A stretch of DNA of 64,000 nucleotides from Halichondria panicea (taxonomy: Eukaryota; Porifera; Demospongiae; Suberitida; Halichondriidae). The stretch is taken from positions 12,324,632 through 12,388,631 of the forward strand of contig NC_087377.1 in assembly GCF_963675165.1 (NCBI RefSeq), given 5' to 3'. Below the pieces are notes generated by a model, which saw only the letters and a list, made by a program, of their open reading frames with translations, was not told the origin of the DNA and did not search any database. Below are positions 24,401 through 37,010 of this stretch, piece after piece. A program made the translations under genes and the position numbers. Numbering within the stretch: position 1 is the first letter of the stretch; each line of letters begins with the position of its first letter.

Positions 24401-24922
24401 GTTACCTTCCATATAGTCAACTGCTCTCTTCCTCCTGAGCCCTGCAACGGTGCTATAGTGCACTATGAGAGGTTAAATGAGACGATGTTGGAGGGAACAG
24501 TGCTGACTTACCAGTGTGACAATGGACTCTCACTGACTGGACCCAACACCATCACTTGCACTAATACTAGAGTCTGGAGCACTGAGCCTGAAACAATCAA
24601 GTGTGTGCCTAGGACTGAAGGTTAGTAATTGTTTGCTATTCCAAAAATACATGCAGTCATACTATCCCCTCTCACAGTTTCTACTGTCGCTATCAGTGTG
24701 GTCATCACTTTCATTATCACTCTAGTCATTGGATTCCTCACTGGACTCCTAGTGATGCATGTTTTCTCTCGTAAGAAGGCAGTATACTTCTCCGCAACTG
24801 AAGGACAAGCTAACGTAGGACCCACTGCACCAGCTGGTCCTGTTTATGAGGAGGTACCAGTATCACCCAAAGAGGAGATTGAACTCAACACAAACCAGGC
24901 GTATGGACCGTTAGGACTGTAA
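21420..24922 (+). CDS. R4: Ig-FN3-CCP transmembrane receptor with one damaged CCP exon
   Basis: Exons: 21420-21489 signal peptide (MMEFLVQRCLLLCLYITSALG), 23015-23353 Ig-like (VACPGEAVLFTC, LIWQV, SNVTCTV), 23403-23678 FN3, 23821-23994 CCP, 24417-24620 CCP, 24678-24922 membrane and tail. The exon between the two CCPs (about 24039-24257) is a CCP with a 4-nt insertion after ACACCA (shift and stop) and a lost donor (GAGTTG where R5 has CAGGTA). Because every exon is phase 1 at both ends, leaving it out gives an uninterrupted 435-residue product. The tail carries VYFSA, GPVYEEVPV and NQAYGPLGL. The first intron is 1.5 kb, the longest in the family. An AATAAA lies at 25139. The Ig acceptor has a poor pyrimidine tract, so that border is less sure. 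Confidence 0.75.
21903..21982. repeat. Hairpin in R4 intron 1
   Basis: Arms AGTCTCGTTCCCAGGCCGAT and its reverse complement enclose a short loop. A related CCCAGGCCGATACGGCCTGG piece lies at about 21770 and a similar hairpin at 35465-35500. Confidence 0.75.
22198..22341 (+). other. Unassigned open frame with phase-1 borders in R4 intron 1
   Basis: After GATGCAG there is an open frame reading IPIPPRWTEEPVRF, LEHAAWLFSQGKK and VLDRVLQRVAAG, followed by GTCAGC as a weak phase-1 donor. Its length (144 nt) is a multiple of 3 and its phase matches the family. It resembles neither an Ig, FN3 nor CCP domain. It could be a cassette exon or chance. Confidence 0.25.
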
Positions 24923-26275
24923 AACTCATTCACTTCAATAGCAAGTTAATTGTGATCATTCTGCCATTTCATTTGTTTTATAGGCCTATATATAATTGTA
25001 GACTCGCTATAGTTCGTATATATAACCTGGAGATTGTCTCAATTGCATTCCCTATATAATACATCAGAGGAGGTTATTTTTTGCTGTAAAACTTGCCATT
25101 GTTATAACGTGGTTTTTTTGACTTCCTCAATCAGAAAGAATAAAGTGGTGTGCTTCTTTTAAACCAAGTGATCAAACTCGACAGTTATTACTATGCCTCG
25201 GTGTGTGGTAGTAAGTGCATTACACCCTAGCTTTCAGCTATTGTTTTCCTTGCAACTTTCATTATTCAACATCGGATATAAATGTATATGTATACGTAAT
25301 ATTATTCATTGAGAACAATAGCACTGCATCTGTTCACATACTTAAACTGATCGATATACACAATCATGTATGTATTGCTTTGTAAGAAAAAACAATAATA
25401 AGAGTTACACAACTGTCCACAAATGTACCTGGAACTGTCCTTGAGCTTGACACAGTGTGCACTGTTCTGTCCAACTTGCCCAGATTCCTGCAGCAAATAT
25501 AAATCACAGTACATAAAGAAAAACTCAGTGCTAATGCCTCTCACCATGTTTTGCTTCACTCAAGGTATTAGAGGGTTATATATTATAATTATTATTGTTG
25601 TTTGCAATTGCTGTTGTTGGCTGTTGGAGGTGTTGTTGGCGGTCTGGTCTGTTTGCATGGGGGTACTGATTGTTGTAGTGCTCATAGTTTTTGTTATTAT
25701 CACCAAAAACTTGAAAAGTGGAGCTTATAGAAGGATGTTTACGATTGTACAAAACCAATTGTTGTTTAAGACAAGTGAGACAATGGAGATTTTGTAACTT
25801 GCTCTAGAGGCCACATTGACTGGCAGTCAATCAGGCTTATAGAGAAATCAAATATATGCAGAGTATAGCTTGCTACTTGATCTTGATTGTGAATCGTTTG
25901 TTTACTTATCATAATGGTCATGATTGCATTCATCTCTATTGTCAACAGAACAGTATCCTTTATGATCACAACAGCTGGCTAAACAAACACTAACAGGTTA
26001 CTCAGCCCACAGCTATTTACTGAAGTCAGCAATTTAGCAAATGTTTCATTAACAATCTTTACTTTTGGAAAACTTCTTCAGGACAACTCTACAGATATAG
26101 CAGATATAGGGCTCTGGGTATAGGGTATGGTAAACACAAGGTTAATATATTAGATCTCTTTTTTTGTACCCACACTGACACAGTAAATCACCCACTGTCT
26201 CATGGCTGGAGATAATCTAGGATGTAAAGATGGTTTTATATTTGCCCTGTGGTGATTGAAGCTGTTCTACTACAG
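24923..26275. other. 3' flank of R4
   Basis: Contains AATAAA at 25139 and a block at about 25420-25500 that also follows R3 and the orphan tail exon. No supportable gene was seen. Confidence 0.45.
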
Positions 26276-26605
26276 AGGCCTCATTAGCGTCCAACACCAA
26301 CACGAGTGTGGTGTGTCCTGCATGGAGAGGCAGTTCTGCTCACATGCTCTAAGCCTGCCCTGCATTGATATGGCAAGTGGATCCTCCAGCGATGTCTGGG
26401 TTCAAAGTACATTCTTTATTGGTTCTCAAGTTGGTCGAAGGAGGGACACATTAGGATCTGGAGTGATCATGCTGTTCTGTTCTTGTGAGCAATGATGGTG
26501 GAACTCTGATGTCCACCCTAATCAACCTCAGTGAAGTGTCTGTACTGGAAGGAAACAATAATTTTATTACCTGTACTACTACCAATAATTATAGATCTAG
26601 TTCTG
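26276..26605 (+). pseudogene. Orphan Ig-like exon, broken
   Basis: Closely similar to the R4 Ig exon at nucleotide level (both contain AACCTCAGTGAAGTGTCTGTACTGGA-type text, here split by changes). CCTGGTGAGGCTG of R4 is CCTGCATGGAGAGGCAG here, shifting frame, and further indels follow near 26470. There is no matching signal-peptide or FN3 exon next to it. It is a relic of an R4-type gene directly upstream of R5. Confidence 0.7.
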
Positions 26606-26762
26606 TATAATTATGGTTGACTTCTTCAATATTATAATTATACTCAACATTCTGATGTGGTTTTTCTGACTTCCTCAATAGAGGGTGTGTTTCATATCAT
26701 AAGTGATCAATAAACTTAAGCTTGTTGTTGTACCAGCTAGTTATATATATATAGCTCCTGCA

Positions 26763-28529
26763 ATGCAAGTACAGGCAGTTATTATCAGCATCCAGCTGTT
26801 TAGTCTTGCTGCAGGTAAGTTACACATAGATCATCATCTATACATGTGTTCACTGGAACACACAATTTGTTTCAGCCACACTGATATCCACTCCCACTGT
26901 GGCCTGTCCTGATGACACTGTCACTTTCACCTGCACTATGCCTGATAGTCTCATACGATGGGACGTCACTCCACCACAACAAGCTACATTCAGCATAACT
27001 TTAAGAACCAACGACAACATTAACACTGATGAAACACGAGGTACTCCAGCATTCCGTGGTGTTCTCACTGACTCCAGTGGAGGAATGGTTACTGCCACTC
27101 TTACCTCACTGTCTGAGGCCTCCACTGTGGAGGATACTATGGTGGAGTGTGTGGGAGGGAGCTCACGAGAGGGTCCTCTCACTATCACTGTGGCTGGTGA
27201 GTTCTTTGTTCGGAACAAAACATTGTGGAACAAGTAATTAATGCACCCACAGATCCACCCTCCCCTCCCCTCAACCCAATAGTATCCTCCATTCTAAACC
27301 AACCCAGCTCCTCCATTATTACTCTGGAGTGGGACCCTCCCTCCTCTACTGGTGGTGTGTCTGTCAGGTATGTCCTCATTATCTCCTCAACATCTCTCTC
27401 CGGGTCACCAACCACCGTGGAGACCACCTCCACACAGATCACTGTCTCCTACAACACACACTACAATGTGATGGTCAGAGCTGTCAACTGTGTTGGAATG
27501 AGTCAAGAAAGTCAAATAGTTGATCTTAGTAAGCTATTTCAAGGTCGTGCGTACAGATATAGTCATGTAGTCCTTCTCTTTACTAAAGTTGTATGCCCCA
27601 CACCGTCTACTGCTGTTGGTGTGATCATCACTAACACACCTCCTGTCACTATTGGTGGATCCATGCTCACCTTCACTTGTAGTGGAGACAATGAAGTGAG
27701 AACCTCAACCTGCGGCAGTAGTGGGTGGTCTCCTGACCCTGGGTTCTTTGACTGTGGCATCCCAGTTACAGGTATCATACATGGGCAATTAACTCTCTAA
27801 AGGAATGTTGATCTCATGTATTAGATCCCCCAATCACCTGTAGCCCTCCAGTTGCACCATCTAGAGGTAGTGTGAACATCAGTGGTGGGACACCACCCTT
27901 CTCACTGGGTTCAATGGTAATCTATGGCTGTGACAATGGACTGTTCCCCCTTGATGTGAGAACCAGTACATGCACTGATGTGGAGGGTAGGGGAGAGTGG
28001 GTGGAGAATCCTGGGAGCTTTGTGTGCAGGGAGAGGCCAGGTATATAGTCTACATCAATTTTCTGTTCATTTTTCGCTGTGTCTATAAGTGAACGTACTG
28101 CACTGTACCTGTCATACCACCGGTGCTATATAGTATATCCTATGTACGTTGCATTTCACCACAGTCAACTGTTCTTTACCCTCGGAGCCATCCAACGGAA
28201 CTATAGTGGACTATGAGATGTTGAATGAGACAGTGTTGGAGGGAACAGTGCTGACTTACCAGTGTGACAATGGACTACCATTGACTGGACCCAACACCAT
28301 CACTTGCACTAATGCTGGAGTCTGGAGCACTGAGCCTGAGGCAATCATGTGTATGTTACCAACTGAAGGTGAGAGTAATGAACCTGAGGCACATAGCAAC
28401 CACGGGGTTATGGTAATCCCTTGCGGTCTGTTTGTCTGTGTTATTTTAAGTCTGCTTACCTGTGTAAATTATTTTAAGATTAAATTTTTTCCTAATAATT
28501 ATATAGTAACTTGTAACAACAATTTTTAA
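26763..28529 (+). CDS. R5: Ig-FN3-CCPx3 receptor with unusual C-terminus
   Basis: Exons: 26763-26814 signal peptide (MQVQAVIISIQLFSLAAG), 26876-27196 Ig-like, 27253-27528 FN3, 27589-27771 CCP, 27825-28040 CCP, 28165-28368 CCP. There is no usual membrane exon downstream until the broken one at 30553. Reading on past the expected donor at 28369 gives GVMVIPCGLFVCVILSLLT, a plausible helix, then NYFKIKFFPN and a stop at 28527. That model gives 470 residues with no tyrosine tail of the family type. Alternatively the transcript splices to the damaged exon at 30553. The 60-nt intron 27529-27588 is stop-free and in frame. R3 is the nearest relative of the Ig exon. Confidence 0.72.
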
Positions 28530-28615
28530 CAATGGTTTGCTTAGTCACAATCAGTAACCACGATTATTTTTTGATAATAATATTACATTGTATAGATCTA
28601 CTATTAATAGCTAGT

Positions 28616-28639
28616 ACATTGTATACCGGTATACAATGT
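28616..28639. repeat. Perfect 24-nt palindrome
   Basis: ACATTGTATACC followed directly by its reverse complement. No loop and no surrounding element ends were seen. Confidence 0.8.
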
Positions 28640-29116
28640 CACATGCTCCAAGGTTTGCAGCAACATTGAAGTTACCAACAAGTCAGTTAACCGATTTTGT
28701 CTGGAAAAGCATTTTCGTTCGAAGTAACATTTTTCTGGAGACGCAAGCAAGCTAGTGTCCTATGCTAGCTAATCAACCACATGTCACCCGCTTGGGAAAA
28801 TCTGAAATAAATCCTGCACTGGTGGTTTGTAACATTTCGGACTTGTTTGCTGTCTCTGCTGTGATCCTAGTCCCATGCTAGCCTCCTTCACTGGCCTCCC
28901 CTGAAGAGAAGGCCTGCTACTGACTGCTTGCATGCGCACGCGCAAAATTAGTGGACATTTTTTCCCGTACAAATTCCTATAATTATATTAAATACTGAAT
29001 TTATCAGAGAAACTATCTTGACAAAGAATACACTAATTGTTAAAGTCATACACAGAGCTATATATAGCTAGCTAGCTAGAGACAGAGCTGTAGGTTTGTT
29101 GTACAGCTATTTTCTT

Positions 29117-29176
29117 TTAGTCTCGAACACCCCTCAACCTAAAAGCTTTTAGGTTGAGGCGGGTATTCGAGACTAA
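29117..29176. repeat. 60-nt near-perfect hairpin
   Basis: TTAGTCTCGAACACCCCTCA with the rest of its arm (ending AACCTAAAAG) meets its reverse complement with almost no loop. A similarly loop-less hairpin occurs at 51896-51942. Confidence 0.8.
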
Positions 29177-30552
29177 TTTTCTTTCTGATAGAGTCAGTAG
29201 CAGTAGTATAATTATAATTTTTAGTAGACTTTTCACCAGAAGCATTATAGATGGGCGTGGCCTGTCCATATATAGCAGCTTTCACTCTGTTCAGACGATT
29301 GTCATCCGCACACTGTTGCAGGCTGTGAGTCTTTTGTTAACATAGCAGGCTACGGGTAGCTATCAGAATGCTATCAGATGGGCTAGAAATTAACCTTCTA
29401 TCGAACTTTCTATCTACTCCACTTCCGTTCTTTGTGACGTCATTGTTTTACTGAGCATACACGTTGTTGCATGGTTAACGCATGCGCAAGCAGTCGATAT
29501 CAGGCCCACTCTTCAAGGAAGTGTGGCCTTGGATCGAGGCTAGTCCCATGCATGCACTGCATGCATGTCTGACTATGCACCATCATCTACCATAATTGTG
29601 TCCAATAACCGTTTTCAAACGTAAGCCTTATTGTCTTCTGCATGACTGTAATTTATTGCCCTATACTTGCATGCTGCCATGTTCATACATACACACCGGA
29701 AATTTTGGTAGGTGTTTTTAGATGGCCAAATTTAAAACCGTCAAATTAAAAGTTTTCCGGTGGACCCAACACATTGCAGCAGTAGCCACACGCCTAAGAT
29801 GCCAAATGCATATAGGTGCCAACTTTCCCGGATTTAACACTCTTATCCCGAAAAGAAACTTCTATTCACCTAGATATTCCAAATTTTCAAGGTTACTGCT
29901 TCTATAATTAGCTGTGTTACTATCCAATAAAACTTATCAAGCCTGGAAAAGTAAAAAAAAACTACTGCTTGAATCTTTTAACAATGAACAGAAACAGCTT
30001 TACACAAGAGAACTTATAGCTTAAGCATCCAATAAGTAGGCGTGAAGAGAGCTGAGCAGTACGTGATGCTGCTGGGACGGCATCCCCACAACAATTCATG
30101 AGATTGTAGGAAAACATGGAAGAATTATAGATATGAATTGTTGCACTGCACTGAAAATCAGAGGAATTATTGTGAATTTCTCCTTGGGCCAGTCGCTCAG
30201 GGGGGGCTATATAACACCCTTATACGTTTTGAAACTTGGCTGCATTAGGAAGTTGGCACCTATTATATGCAAATGGCTCATCCGCCAAATATTCTAGTTA
30301 GCTATAATTATAGTATTACTAGATTAATGTTTTGTGAGCAAGGATCAATTTCAAATATAAAAAATTAAAACCTAAATTAGTACTGGTAATTACACACAGA
30401 ACGCAGATTGCAAGAGGTAAATTAATTTTTCTGCTGATTTGGTTCACCACAAAATATTCTAGTAACAATACAACCCCGTGTACTGATACTCTGGGTGTGA
30501 TATACAACTGCCTCAGGCTTCTATCCCAATATTTATTGCTAATCCTTCACAG

Positions 30553-30796
30553 CTGCCACCCTATCAACTGGTGTAACTATTGCCATCAGTGTTACTACTA
30601 CTTTCGTTGCCATTACTATCCTTGGATTTCTCGCTGGACTCCTGTGATGTATTCGTTTACGCGTAAGAAGGCAAGAAAAACAGCATTATCTGTTGTAGAA
30701 CCCACTAAACCAGTTGGTCCTGTTTATGAGGAGGTGTCACCCAAAGAGGAGATTGAACTGAACACTAACCAGGCGTATGGACCACTAGGACTGTGA
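30553..30796 (+). pseudogene. Orphan receptor membrane/tail exon with 1-nt deletion
   Basis: The acceptor CTTCACAG is followed by AATLSTGVTIAISVTTTF and the rest of a helix very like R6. In CTCCTGTGATG the A present in R6 (CTCCTAGTGATG) is missing, so the frame meets TGA inside the helix. In the shifted frame the tail is still perfect: RKTALSVVEPTKP, GPVYEEV, NQAYGPLGL. Either a recent loss or a sequencing error. It is the only candidate standard end for R5, 2.2 kb upstream. Confidence 0.75.
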
Positions 30797-32475
30797 ATTA
30801 AACTTCATGCTACTGACTTTTGTACTAACTATCATCATGCATACATAATGTTTTCTAGCCAGCAGTATAGCATATGTTTCACCTGCTGTACATTGCTAAC
30901 CATTATTTTAAACAGTTACTGTAATTATTATAGCAATTACATAATAATGTTTGTTAATAAAAATGTATAATAAATATGCACAACATTGAGGGAAGCTACA
31001 GTTACTGTTCTGTCAAACTGTCCAGATACCTGCAGTTAATAATAAAGGAAGTGCATTACATCTGCCATATGAAGTTAGGAAAGTAAATAAATTATTGGTT
31101 TGTTATAAAAGAGATTTCATGCACGTCAAAGTCACCACAAACAAAATAATGTGCACCCCCTCAGATTTCAACGAAACTTGGCATAAATTATATCAAGAGT
31201 AGCTATATGATTATTATAGAGAGAGTATCGAACGTAGGCATACTGTGTATCAGATGTATGCGGAGAGTAACGTGACTTCCTGTATCTGTCACAAGCTTGG
31301 AATTTGCACACTGACCAATCCAAGAGTGGGTGATGTAATCTATCAACCCATCCAAGTGTGGGTGATGTAATCTACTTTCTTGATAGATTACATCACCCAC
31401 ACTTGGATTGGTCAGTGTACAAATTCCAAGCTTGTGAGACAGATACAGGAAGTCACGTTACTCTCCGCATACATCTGATGCACAGTATGCCTACGTTCGA
31501 TACTCTCTTCTCTATCATATACTCTTGATTATATGTACATACCTTTCCATAATATAATTATTAGTCACATGAATCAGCCACACCCCTCAGAGAGGAACGT
31601 CAGAGTACTCTCTACGTAATATCATGACAATGGAATGTATTAGTACAAGCTGACAAAACCATAAAACCATGATTATTATAACAGTGCCACATCCGCTATC
31701 TCTATTTAGCCACAACATTTGCTTGCTGCTCAACTGCAGGTAAAGTTTCATTATTTGCTGCCTCCTATTCAAGTCACCTGATACTTGTGAGCAATCTCAT
31801 TGGTCAGACAGTCTCGTTTAGGAAGAGCGACTGATTCATGAGACAAACGTTGCCAATTTTATCCCCATAATAATGTAATATGGCTTCTTAGCCTTTAAAA
31901 TTATAATGGTGACCCGACCCGATTCCCATTAACTTCTGCCATGATTCGGATAAAAACTGATTAATTCACCGTACTCCTTATGATATAGTCTTTCAGATGA
32001 CAAGTTTAAAGGGGATGGGCAGTCAAAAGGTTAAAGGCGTCAAAGCTCATTGTTGTAACCTTTAATTATCCAAAATGGCGTCTATAGTTACTATTGTCCG
32101 CCTTTTATAACTTAATTTCGTGATGGGATCAGAAGATATGGACATTGCAATATAAAAGTGAACAGCAGTTATTGACATACTGTGGGTCATTCCATAGGAA
32201 TTTCCTATAACTAAAGGCCGGTGACCGTTCAGAATTCTTCGAAGCATTACGTATAGATAGAGCTATTTTAATAATAATATTATTAACACATATCAGAATT
32301 TATTTATTGCTTCTGAGGTAAGAAACAACTTATAATCAGAGTGTTTTCAGAGTGTATTCTTGTAGCTTATGTAACAGCTAGGGTTTCACAATGTTGTGTG
32401 GCCTCTATTAATCAGATTATGAGATACGCGTACAACATTTGGTTAAAAATTTGGTTTCAAACAACTAAATGAAAG
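30797..32475. mobile_element. Intergenic region containing foldback MITE copy 2 (31194-31527)
   Basis: 31194-31527 repeats the 6876-7158 foldback element with one extra internal unit. The 31120-31190 segment recurs inverted at about 34327-34400. No gene was recognised. Confidence 0.7.
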
Positions 32476-32578
32476 GTACTGTATAGCGGGTAATTTTTGT
32501 TGGTGAAAATTTTCATATAAAATTACCCATTTGTATTCGTACAGGGGATGGTGACGTTGCATGAACCATAAGGATTAT

Positions 32579-34133
32579 CAGGGGCGGATCCAGAGGTAGT
32601 TCGTTGGGTTCGTATACGAACTACCTTTCCAGCTAGTATATATTAGCTAGCTAGCTAACTAACTGTACTGTCGTGACAAAGTCGTACAAAGCTCTCTGCT
32701 TAATAAAAGGGTGGGGCTGGTTCTCTTTGCATAATAAAAGGGGGGGGCTGGTTCTCTCTACATAACAAGAGGGTGGGGCTGGCTACTGCAGCCACATTGC
32801 ATTGATTTGCACCGTGGTCAAGCGATAATATTATTATATCTAGCCATGAATCCTTGACTCCTGGTGTAAGAAGAGGAAAGTTTCAGGTAAGGGAGAGTGC
32901 ATGACACTGCATATTGAATGACACTGCATACTTACAGTTACATGTATAATTGCCCTCATTATGCCTCGAGGCGTAGCCGCACGAGGGATACGGTAAAGCT
33001 GACTGTGTGTGTGTCTGTCTGTGTGTGTGTGTGTGTATTCCAGCTATAACTGCTCAACGGTTACAATGCGACGAAAACTAACAGCTTCTATAGGCTTCTA
33101 GCCACGTTCTCTTGGATTTTGATTCGTGGATTAGCAAACTAAAGCTTCTTTCTCGAGTTATGGCTAGTTTGACTCACATTGAAGGCTGTTGCAGTCTCTT
33201 CAGAATCTTTCATAGCATCATCTGTCCGCACAAACTTTCTATTCAACATATGAGTTAGCCTTGCACTAAAGCGCTAGCTTTTTGTTAGCTACAATACTCA
33301 GAAAATATCTGTTAAAACAGCTAGCTAGCAGTACAGTAGCCATTTGTAAAATTGATCTCTTTGGACACACCCTTTAATTATTCCTGTGGATGTAATGCGC
33401 ATGCGCGCTCATTCCCCATGTGTGAGAAAATAATATCCAAGATCCAGATCCAGATCCTCCTGGCAGAATCATCTTTGTCTTGAGGGCCTGGTAAGCCACA
33501 AAACACTACCATATAACAATATAGATAACAATATGCATGTACACAGGTCTTTTCTTCTTAGATATTATATACACTGAACTACAGATCCTGGAAGAATCAA
33601 TTTTCTTCTTTCTTGATGTCCTGGTAAGCCACATAATACAAAAAATAATAACTTACAATAGATGCATGTAAATAAGTCTTTTCTTCTCAGTGACTTTATA
33701 TAGATAAGCTAACTTTAATATAAAATTCATTATAGATAACACTCTAATACTTTTGAGCGAAAGCAAAAACATGGCGAGAGGCATTAGCACAGCGCCAGCT
33801 TGAACACTAGTTAATATATTGATGGTCAAGTTCTACAAGTCTATATATATAGCCAAGTCTCCTCTTCACCAGCCACCACCGTCTGTCTTTCCACTGGGGA
33901 CCACTACTATCTCTCCTCCAGTCACAACCATCTCTCCTCCAGTCACAACCATCTCTCCTGTGTTTATAAATCATGAGGGAGAACATGAGGGTTAATTAGT
34001 GGGCGTGGTACTTTAAAAGGGGCGTGGTCAAAAATTTCGGCGCTGCGCGCCGAGTGAAATTCTTACCCGCGCTTTGCGCGGACAAGAAGTACTATAAGAA
34101 CCCCCCTTCCTTAAATCCTGGATCCGCCCCTGA
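32579..34133. mobile_element. Transposon with CAGGGGCGGATCCAG ends, nested in a MITE
   Basis: Perfect 15-bp terminal inverted repeats CAGGGGCGGATCCAG are flanked by ATTAT on both sides (5-bp duplication). It interrupts a TATAGCGGGTAA-type MITE, whose halves lie at about 32480-32578 and 34134-34206. Inside, 32955-33190 is a copy of repeat family A and 33430-33660 shows a local duplication. No transposase frame was seen, so it is non-autonomous. Confidence 0.75.
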
Positions 34134-34624
34134 TTATTATTGGTCCAGAAAAAGTTTGCAGTTTTAATTTTCGTCCACTGATACGAAAACTGCTATATAC
34201 CCGCTATACGGTAATCATGGCAGAAGTTATGCTCTATATGAAGCATATAGGTGGAGTTACCAACAGAAGTTTGAAGGACCCGTAAATAAAAAGCCATAAT
34301 TATGATACATGGGGCTAAGGTATTATAGTATGTATGCCAAGTTTCGTTGAAATCTGAGGGGGTGCTCATTTTTTGTGTTGACTTGATAGATAAGGAATGT
34401 CCCATAAATGAAGTAAGTACTTTAAGTGACATAAATTCACACAATGTACATGGTATAAAGTGGAAGTTTAGCCTAAGCTGAGTGGGTTTGGCTGCATGTG
34501 AGTTGAGGGTGACACTGAATGACACAATAAACATACGTGGGTACAGTAACAATCGTCCTGCACAAGGAAAGTTGCATTGGACTTAAGCCAATGTCATGCT
34601 ATACAGTGCTATTATAGTATTACG

Positions 34625-35990
34625 CTAAGACTCACATTGGATTATGTTGTTCTATAATTATATTCTCCCTCTAAGGATCATTTTCCCCAGCAGCTGACAG
34701 AAGAGTGAGGTGAGACAGTCCACTCCAGCAGACTGCACCACCAGGCATTGTCACTGCTCTGTGGTGGATGGGGGTACACGGTATAGATCTACATTACCAA
34801 TATTGGAAAAAAGGACACAAAGTGTTTTGGAGCAAACCTATGATATTGAAAGTAATGGCTCCTACACACAGCCCTAATATAACTCACCAGTCCATAACAA
34901 GAAGATACAGCTCTAGGTGTCTCTTGAACACTCTCTCACCCAGTAACTTGGCAAACACTGGCAACTGTGGACAGAGAAAGGGAGAGAGCAACATTGAACA
35001 CATTCAAAAAGAAGTGAGAGAGAAAATTTCAAGGGAACTTGAGGAGGGAAAAGGATTTAGTTAATCCAGTATATTATACGTCTGCCTCAATTTACATCGT
35101 AGTCAACACTTGGACACTTGGATCCTTGCGTATCACTAGTGACCACCACATTTATACGACATCTACGAAGTACCCTTATCAAACACATCTTTGTATATGA
35201 TCAGTACACCTAATCTACAAACAATAAACCCTCCAATGCATGCTGACTGTTTCGAAGAAGTGACGACCTTTTTTATAGGTCCTTGTCCCGCTCATTCAAC
35301 TAATGTGAGACTGGAACCCCCATTTCAAGAATCCTTCCACCACGTACTGCGTGTATAGTCCCTGTCAATGCTATTTTTATGTATACCTTTGTGTTTTCTC
35401 TGAAATTAACCGGAAAACAAAAAAGGGGTGGAAGTGCAAATAATATATCCTTGTGTAACCTCAATACCAGGCCGCAGGGAAGAAGAAAGGCGGCCTGGTA
35501 TACTTTGCATGCGCAATAATTCGGATATATTTGTCAGTATTACACTGTACTCTGCATGAGACACACCATACATTTCATCATAAAATTGTAATTAAACGGA
35601 CAAAGTACACAGAAAAATATGAAATACCCCACGTGGTTAAAATTATAGTGGTAGCCTAATTCAAATGCACTAGTGGAATAATTATGTGTTACTATAATTA
35701 TGTTATATACACAGCGTACCTTTATCCCATACCCCACTACACCCTCAATCACACAGCATATCCAGCACACACATCACACACCCTCACCCTCACTCTTCTC
35801 CCACAGCTCTCCCAGCTTGTGATAGTGTGAGTCCATACATCTTCCCCTCCTCATTTTGGGGGCCAGTGAACCACACGAGTACATCTACTGATCTGTGTGG
35901 TCTGGGTTGTCATGGATACGATGCACCACCTCAAATACACCCGGTCCAGGATCAATACCAGTGGAGCTGAAGAAGGAGGGGAAGAACGAA
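34625..35990 (-). pseudogene. HEAT-repeat-like gene fragments, copy 3
   Basis: Pieces: about 35945-35780 (GPGVFEVVHRIHDNPDHTDQ, then a stop, then MYSCGSLAPKMRRGRC and HKLGELWEKSEG), 34975-34895 (LPVFAKLLGERVFKRHLELY, better preserved than at 55.3 kb) and 34640-34750 (decayed VDCLTSL region). The 35465-35500 hairpin (TACCAGGCCG arms) lies between pieces. Confidence 0.5.
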
Positions 35991-36221
35991 TATAATTCTT
36001 ATCAAAGTGTATTGCACAATCTTTCAAACAGCTGTTCAGGTAGTGAAACAGTTGAAAGAGCTTTAAGTGCTCAAAAATTTTTAAGTATTAAGTGCATGCT
36101 CAATGTACAACGATATTGATTGCCAAGCAGCAGCTTACAAGGTTAGAGAAAGAGAAACTTTGAGTGCTGTAGAAGTGAAGTAAAAGATAGAGATAAGACA
36201 AGGAATGTAGTGGTCACCCAT

Positions 36222-36432
36222 GCCGTATTACTAGAATATTTTGCTGGTGAAAAACCTTTGAATGAGAGGGAAATCAGCAAAATTTGACCCTTTGCGATCT
36301 AACTATTGCGTTCTGGCAAGGATCGTGTGTATTTACTAGTAATAATTTAGGTTTGTAATTGATCAACCATCGCAAAGTTCACAAATGTTTGATGCATGCT
36401 CGCAAAACATTCTAGTAATAGTTATACGGTAG
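36222..36432. mobile_element. MITE with CCGTATTACTAGAAT ends
   Basis: The left end CCGTATTACTAGAATATTTT and the right end ATTCTAGTAATAGTTATACGG are approximate reverse complements. The interior has no coding sequence. Confidence 0.5.
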
Positions 36433-36747
36433 TTAGTGGTCACCCACAACTTGGTGATCTGTTACAGAACACAAAGGACTCGGAATTAAGGTGATACATT
36501 CCATACAAGCTAAACTGTAACAGGATTGCAACATACAACCACAGCCAGTTAGGTCCCATAATACAGTGTAGCTAGTATCTTCAGAGGTTTCTTAATTAAT
36601 GGAGCTTTCATACTTGTAGTGTTGTTTTCACACGGTCAGCTAGTGAACAAAGAGCACGACTATTCTCCACATACAATGATAAGGTAATAATGAGCTGAGC
36701 AAACGAACAAAATTTTACAATCTTGACAAGACACCTCAAATTATCAG

Positions 36748-37010
36748 TGATGTTGGTGTGTGTACACTGTATAGTGATGTTGGTGTGTGTACACTGTATA
36801 GTGATGTTAATTGGTGTGTGTACACTGTATGGTGATGTCGGTGTGTGTACACTGTATGGTGATGTCGGTGTGTGTACACTGTATGGTGATGTCGGTGTGT
36901 GTACACTGTATGGTGATGTTGGTGTGTGTACACTGTATAGTGATGTTGGTGTATACACTGTATGGTGATGTTGGTGTGTATACACTGTATGGTGATGTTG
37001 GTGTGTGTCC
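36748..37010. repeat. 27-bp minisatellite
   Basis: About nine to ten units of GGTGTGTGTACACTGTAT with a GTGATGTT spacer. Because the period is 9 codons, it is open in several frames on both strands; those frames are artefacts. Confidence 0.9.

Larger units (their letters stand above)
28530..30552. other. Intergenic region R5 to orphan tail exon
   Basis: Besides the palindromes at 28616 and 29117, the text at 29806-29829 reappears inverted at about 30250-30275, suggesting another old inverted-repeat element. No gene was recognised. Confidence 0.45.

Noticed and set aside
29240-29300. Promoter call at GGGCGTGGCC followed by ATATATAG
   Set aside because: No coding exon with a leader or family similarity follows within reach, so the GC-box/TATA resemblance alone is not enough.
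34193-34552. 119-codon minus-strand frame
   Set aside because: It overlaps a MITE half and a repeat shared with 31.12-31.19 kb, shows no domain pattern and no exon borders.
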